From contig DZAU01000004.1 of NCBI GenBank assembly GCA_022729635.1, positions 11,112 to 54,778 on the forward strand: DNA of 43,667 nucleotides, given 5' to 3'. Below are positions 40,690 to 43,667 of this stretch, piece by piece. The stretch comes from Flavobacterium psychrophilum. Lineage in GTDB: Bacteria; Bacteroidota; Bacteroidia; Flavobacteriales; Flavobacteriaceae. How positions within the stretch are numbered: the stretch's first letter is position 1; each line of letters begins with the position of its first letter. The notes beneath the pieces were generated by a model that saw only the letters and a program-made list of their open reading frames with translations, was not told the origin of the DNA and did no database searches. The translations under genes and the position numbers were made by a program.

Positions 40690-41613
40690 TTGAAAACCAA
40701 AATTAAAAATGCTGTTACATCAAAGGCAAACGCTATAGGACTGCCAATAATTGCTTTGTGTTTTGTTTGTTTTTTTTGGGGAACCACCTGGATAGCTTCG
40801 AAAGAAGGAGTAAAACACATGCCCGCTTTACAACTTGCAGGAATTAGACAATTTATAGGCGGAATCTTATATCTCTCTTATTTTTCAATAAAAAAAACTC
40901 CTTGGCCAAAAGGAAAACAATGGAAAACCATTATTATTTTAAGTGTACTTAATTTTGTTTTAAGTAACGGTTTGAGCACTTGGGGCGTAAAATATATTAG
41001 CAGCGGTTTAGGAGCAATTATTGGAGCACTTGTTCCGTTATGGGTTGTTGTTATTAGTCTTTTTAGAGGCGTAAGATTAGCACGATTAACCTTTCTTGGA
41101 TTGATTTTAAGTTTTGTAGGTGTGTGTGTTATTTTCTATGATCATCTTAGTGATTTTTTGGATCCTGATTTTAGATTTGGTATTATACTTTCTCTAACAG
41201 CAACAATAACTTGGGCTTTTGGAACTTTATATACCAAGAAAAAGGCGGCTAGTTTTAATCCTTATTTTAGTTTAGGAATTCAAATGTTTCTGTCAAGTAT
41301 AATTATTCTTGCGTTTAATGGTGCAACAGGAATTTCGGTAAGTTTAAACTCCATTCCAATGATATCTTGGTTATCAATAGGATATTTAGTTATTTTTGGT
41401 TCGGTACTTACTTTTATTGCTTTTATTTATGCACTTCAAAATCTACCTACCCATATCAGTAGTATTTATGCTTATATCAACCCTATTGTTGCAGTGCTGT
41501 TAGGCACAGTGATTTTTGGGGAATCCCTTACAAAAGCCATTGCCATTGGAGGTGGAATTACCCTGGGAGGTTTGTATATGATCAATTATTCAATGCGAAA
41601 AGCGAAAATGTAA
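40690..41613 (+). CDS. EamA/DMT-family transporter
   Basis: A 307-residue inner-membrane protein with ten likely helices in two EamA repeats. The first repeat begins at IIALCFVCFFWGTTWIASKE, and the second near residue 158 (FGIILSLTATITWAFGTLY), followed by a conserved PTHISSIYAYINPIVAVLLG with Pro and Glu near the end (GTVIFGESLT). Substrates of such drug/metabolite transporters vary and are unknown here. TTG 40690 is the probable start: it comes one base after the previous stop, and no ATG occurs before residue 43, within the first helical hairpin. Confidence 0.88.
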   Translation: MKTKIKNAVTSKANAIGLPIIALCFVCFFWGTTWIASKEGVKHMPALQLAGIRQFIGGILYLSYFSIKKTPWPKGKQWKTIIILSVLNFVLSNGLSTWGVKYISSGLGAIIGALVPLWVVVISLFRGVRLARLTFLGLILSFVGVCVIFYDHLSDFLDPDFRFGIILSLTATITWAFGTLYTKKKAASFNPYFSLGIQMFLSSIIILAFNGATGISVSLNSIPMISWLSIGYLVIFGSVLTFIAFIYALQNLPTHISSIYAYINPIVAVLLGTVIFGESLTKAIAIGGGITLGGLYMINYSMRKAKM

Positions 41614-41641
41614 TTTTTAATAAACCAATTAATTCAACATT

Positions 41642-43588
41642 ATGAAAATCAAAAAAATTGTTTTAATTCCAGCTCTTTTTTCTCTATTTGTAACTTATGC
41701 TCAAGAGAAAAAGAACGTTGTCGTTCCAAATGAAAATTTGATAACCGAAAATATTGCCGAAATCCCAAAAGAACTCGCTAGTCAGGTAAAAAAATACTCC
41801 GAAGCTCGTGGTGCTTCATTGGTGGAAGCTCATCCAACAAAAAACGAAATCATCATTGCTACTCGTTTTGGTTCCACTGCTCAACTTCACCGTGTTTCTC
41901 AGCCTATGGGAAGGCGAGCCCAAATTACCTTTTTTGATGAGCCTGTCAGTGGTGCTTCCTATGAACCTTTAAAAGGCGAATATTTAGTATATTCTAAAGA
42001 CGTTGGCGGCAATGAATTTGGACAATTGTACAAACTCGATTTAAAAACCCTGCAATCGACTCTTTTGACCGATGGCGGTCGCTCACAAAATGGCGGTATG
42101 ACTTGGCGTAAAGACGGCAAAGGTTTCTATTATTCATCAACCAAGAGAAATGGTGGAGATAGAGACGTTTATTATATGGATCCGAATGACCCAAAATCTG
42201 ATAAATTAATTCTGCAGGTAAAAGGTGGCGGATGGGGAATATCTGATATTTCAAATGATGGCAAAAAACTATTGATTGGCGAATATGTTTCGGCCAATGA
42301 ATCCCATATTTGGTTATTGGAAACCGAGTCCGGAAAACTATCTGAAGTTACCGATAGAAAGTCAACAGGAATCATACAATCCGGCGCTTACTTTTCGGAT
42401 GCAACTGATGAAATATGGTTTGTAACCGATAAAGACAATGAATTTGACCGCCTCGCGACAATGAATTTAACTACAAAAAAGGTGGTTTTTTATACCTCAA
42501 AAATCCCTTGGAGTGTTGAAAATTATGCTTTATCTGAAGATAAAAAATCAATCGTTTTCATTACTAATGAAGCCGGTTTAAACAAGATGTATTTGATGAA
42601 TGCTATCGATAAATCGTTTGCCGCAATCAAAAATCTTCCGATTGGGTTAATCGACGGAGCCAGCTTCACAAAAGACAATCAAAGTGTTTTCTTTACCCAA
42701 TCGACAGCTCAATCAGCCTCGGATGTTTATAAACTGACCATTAAAACCGGTGATATTCAACGCTGGACAGAAAGCGAATTGGGCGAAATGCAACAATCGG
42801 ATATGGCGTTGCCAAAATTTATCGAATGGAAAAGCTTCGATGGGATGAAAATTTCAGGATTTTATTATCCGGCTGCGGCAAAATTCACCGGAAAAAGACC
42901 TGTTTTAATCAATATTCACGGTGGACCGGAAGGACAATCTATGGCTTCTTTCTTGGGTTCCGGCAATTATTATGCTAACGAAATGGGTGTTGCCCTAATA
43001 TTTCCTAATGTTCGTGGTTCCTCTGGTTTTGGCAAAACTTTTATTGCAAAAGACAATGGTTTTTTAAGAGAAGATTCCGTAAAAGATATTGGCGCATTAT
43101 TAGATTGGATTGCCCAGCAACCCGAATTAGACAAAGACAGAATTATGATAATGGGTGGAAGTTATGGCGGTTATATGACTTTGGCAACCGCATTTCATTA
43201 TGCTGAAAGGATTAAATGCTCAGTTGACATTGTTGGAATCTCCAACTTTAACACCTTTTTGAAAAACACCGAAGAATACCGAAGAGATTTAAGACGTGTG
43301 GAATATGGAGACGAAAGAATTCCTGAAATGGCAGCGTTTTTCGAAAAAATTGCACCTTTAAATAATATTGACAAAATCAAAAAACCGCTTTTTATCATTC
43401 AGGGTAAAAATGACCCGCGAGTTCCCGTAACCGAAGCCACACAAATGCGAGACAAACTAAAAGCAAACGGGAATATTGTTTGGTATCTGGAAGCAAAAGA
43501 TGAAGGTCACGGATTTAGAAAGAAAGCCAATGTCGATTTCCAACGATTGGCAGTGATTCGTTTTATGGAGGAATATTTGATAAAGTAA
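41642..43588 (+). CDS. exported S9-family serine peptidase (prolyl oligopeptidase type)
   Basis: A 648-residue periplasmic peptidase. A signal peptide ends near residue 20 (LFVTYAQ). The N-terminal half is a WD40-like beta-propeller (GGMTWRKDGKGFYYSSTKRN, then LLIGEYVSANESHIWLLE). The C-terminal half is an alpha/beta hydrolase with the catalytic Ser507 in GGSYGGYMTLA, Asp591 in GKNDPRVPVTEA, and His623 in DEGHGFRKKAN. All three are present, so it should be active on short peptides. The gene is followed by a clear terminator. Confidence 0.94.
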   Translation: MKIKKIVLIPALFSLFVTYAQEKKNVVVPNENLITENIAEIPKELASQVKKYSEARGASLVEAHPTKNEIIIATRFGSTAQLHRVSQPMGRRAQITFFDEPVSGASYEPLKGEYLVYSKDVGGNEFGQLYKLDLKTLQSTLLTDGGRSQNGGMTWRKDGKGFYYSSTKRNGGDRDVYYMDPNDPKSDKLILQVKGGGWGISDISNDGKKLLIGEYVSANESHIWLLETESGKLSEVTDRKSTGIIQSGAYFSDATDEIWFVTDKDNEFDRLATMNLTTKKVVFYTSKIPWSVENYALSEDKKSIVFITNEAGLNKMYLMNAIDKSFAAIKNLPIGLIDGASFTKDNQSVFFTQSTAQSASDVYKLTIKTGDIQRWTESELGEMQQSDMALPKFIEWKSFDGMKISGFYYPAAAKFTGKRPVLINIHGGPEGQSMASFLGSGNYYANEMGVALIFPNVRGSSGFGKTFIAKDNGFLREDSVKDIGALLDWIAQQPELDKDRIMIMGGSYGGYMTLATAFHYAERIKCSVDIVGISNFNTFLKNTEEYRRDLRRVEYGDERIPEMAAFFEKIAPLNNIDKIKKPLFIIQGKNDPRVPVTEATQMRDKLKANGNIVWYLEAKDEGHGFRKKANVDFQRLAVIRFMEEYLIK

Positions 43589-43633
43589 GTAATTAAAATA
43601 AATAAATAACGATTTAAAATATTTTTCAAAACT

Positions 43634-43667
43634 AACCTATAAGGTTTCCAAAACCTTATAGGTTTTT
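43634..43667 (+). terminator. rho-independent terminator at the right edge
   Basis: AACCTATAAGGTTT (43634-43647) and AAACCTTATAGGTT (43651-43664) form a perfect 14-bp stem with a 3-base loop, followed by T to the end of the window. It lies 45 bases after the S9 peptidase gene. Confidence 0.88.

Overview
The window looks like about 44 kb of chromosome from a member of the Flavobacteriaceae, most likely Flavobacterium or a close relative. The reasons are the low G+C, promoters of the Bacteroidota type (TAnnTTTG), and families typical of the group: a GIN-domain protein, a DUF4175-type protein, an ORF6N protein, a GlnRS with a long C-terminal tail, and YbeY ending in MFHVEQ. The species call is inference. 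I see no rRNA, CRISPR array, insertion sequence or prophage.

Layout. 1-5.4 kb: the tail of an unknown gene, an ORF6N gene broken by one stop codon, then a surface-polysaccharide block (wecB, a GT4 glycosyltransferase, and on the other strand a UDP-glucuronate decarboxylase with a polyprenyl-phosphate sugar transferase). 5.5-9.6 kb: a minus-strand operon of a membrane protein that resembles an M23 peptidase without its catalytic domain, a GH3-family adenylating enzyme, and an uncharacterised protein whose C-terminal part looks like a nucleoside phosphorylase; tatA (58 codons) is divergent from it. 9.7-14.1 kb, minus strand: an AbiE-type toxin-antitoxin pair whose toxin is frameshifted in an A7 run, tex, a cation diffusion facilitator and rpiB. 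14.13-14.77 kb: a 642-base AT-rich gap with repeated DnaA-box-like motifs, my candidate for oriC. 14.8-29.7 kb: a DUF2007-type protein, rnr, a GIN-domain protein, a LysE transporter, tRNA-Cys with folB and a ParE/RelE pair, glnS, a YtxH/holin-like operon, an SPFH protein, two exported proteins, gltX and a Fic protein. 29.8-43.6 kb, all plus strand: a DUF4175-type protein, ybeY, mnmG, a methyltransferase, an OmpH-like lipoprotein, a Pif1-like helicase, a YeeZ-like dehydrogenase, an EamA transporter and an S9 peptidase.

How it fits together. From about 3.1 to 15.0 kb almost every gene is on the minus strand. From 15.1 kb to the end most are on the plus strand. The switch falls at the AT-rich gap, as expected for replication moving both ways from an origin there. 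About 20 kb to the right, three sequences matching the ParB site parS (GTTYCACGTGRAAC) lie within 2.2 kb around mnmG, one of them inside the last codons of ybeY. Together these suggest an origin and centromere region, and this is the most informative structural signal in the window. The intergenic spaces carry several families of short palindromic or stuttering repeats, one of which has been absorbed into a coding sequence.
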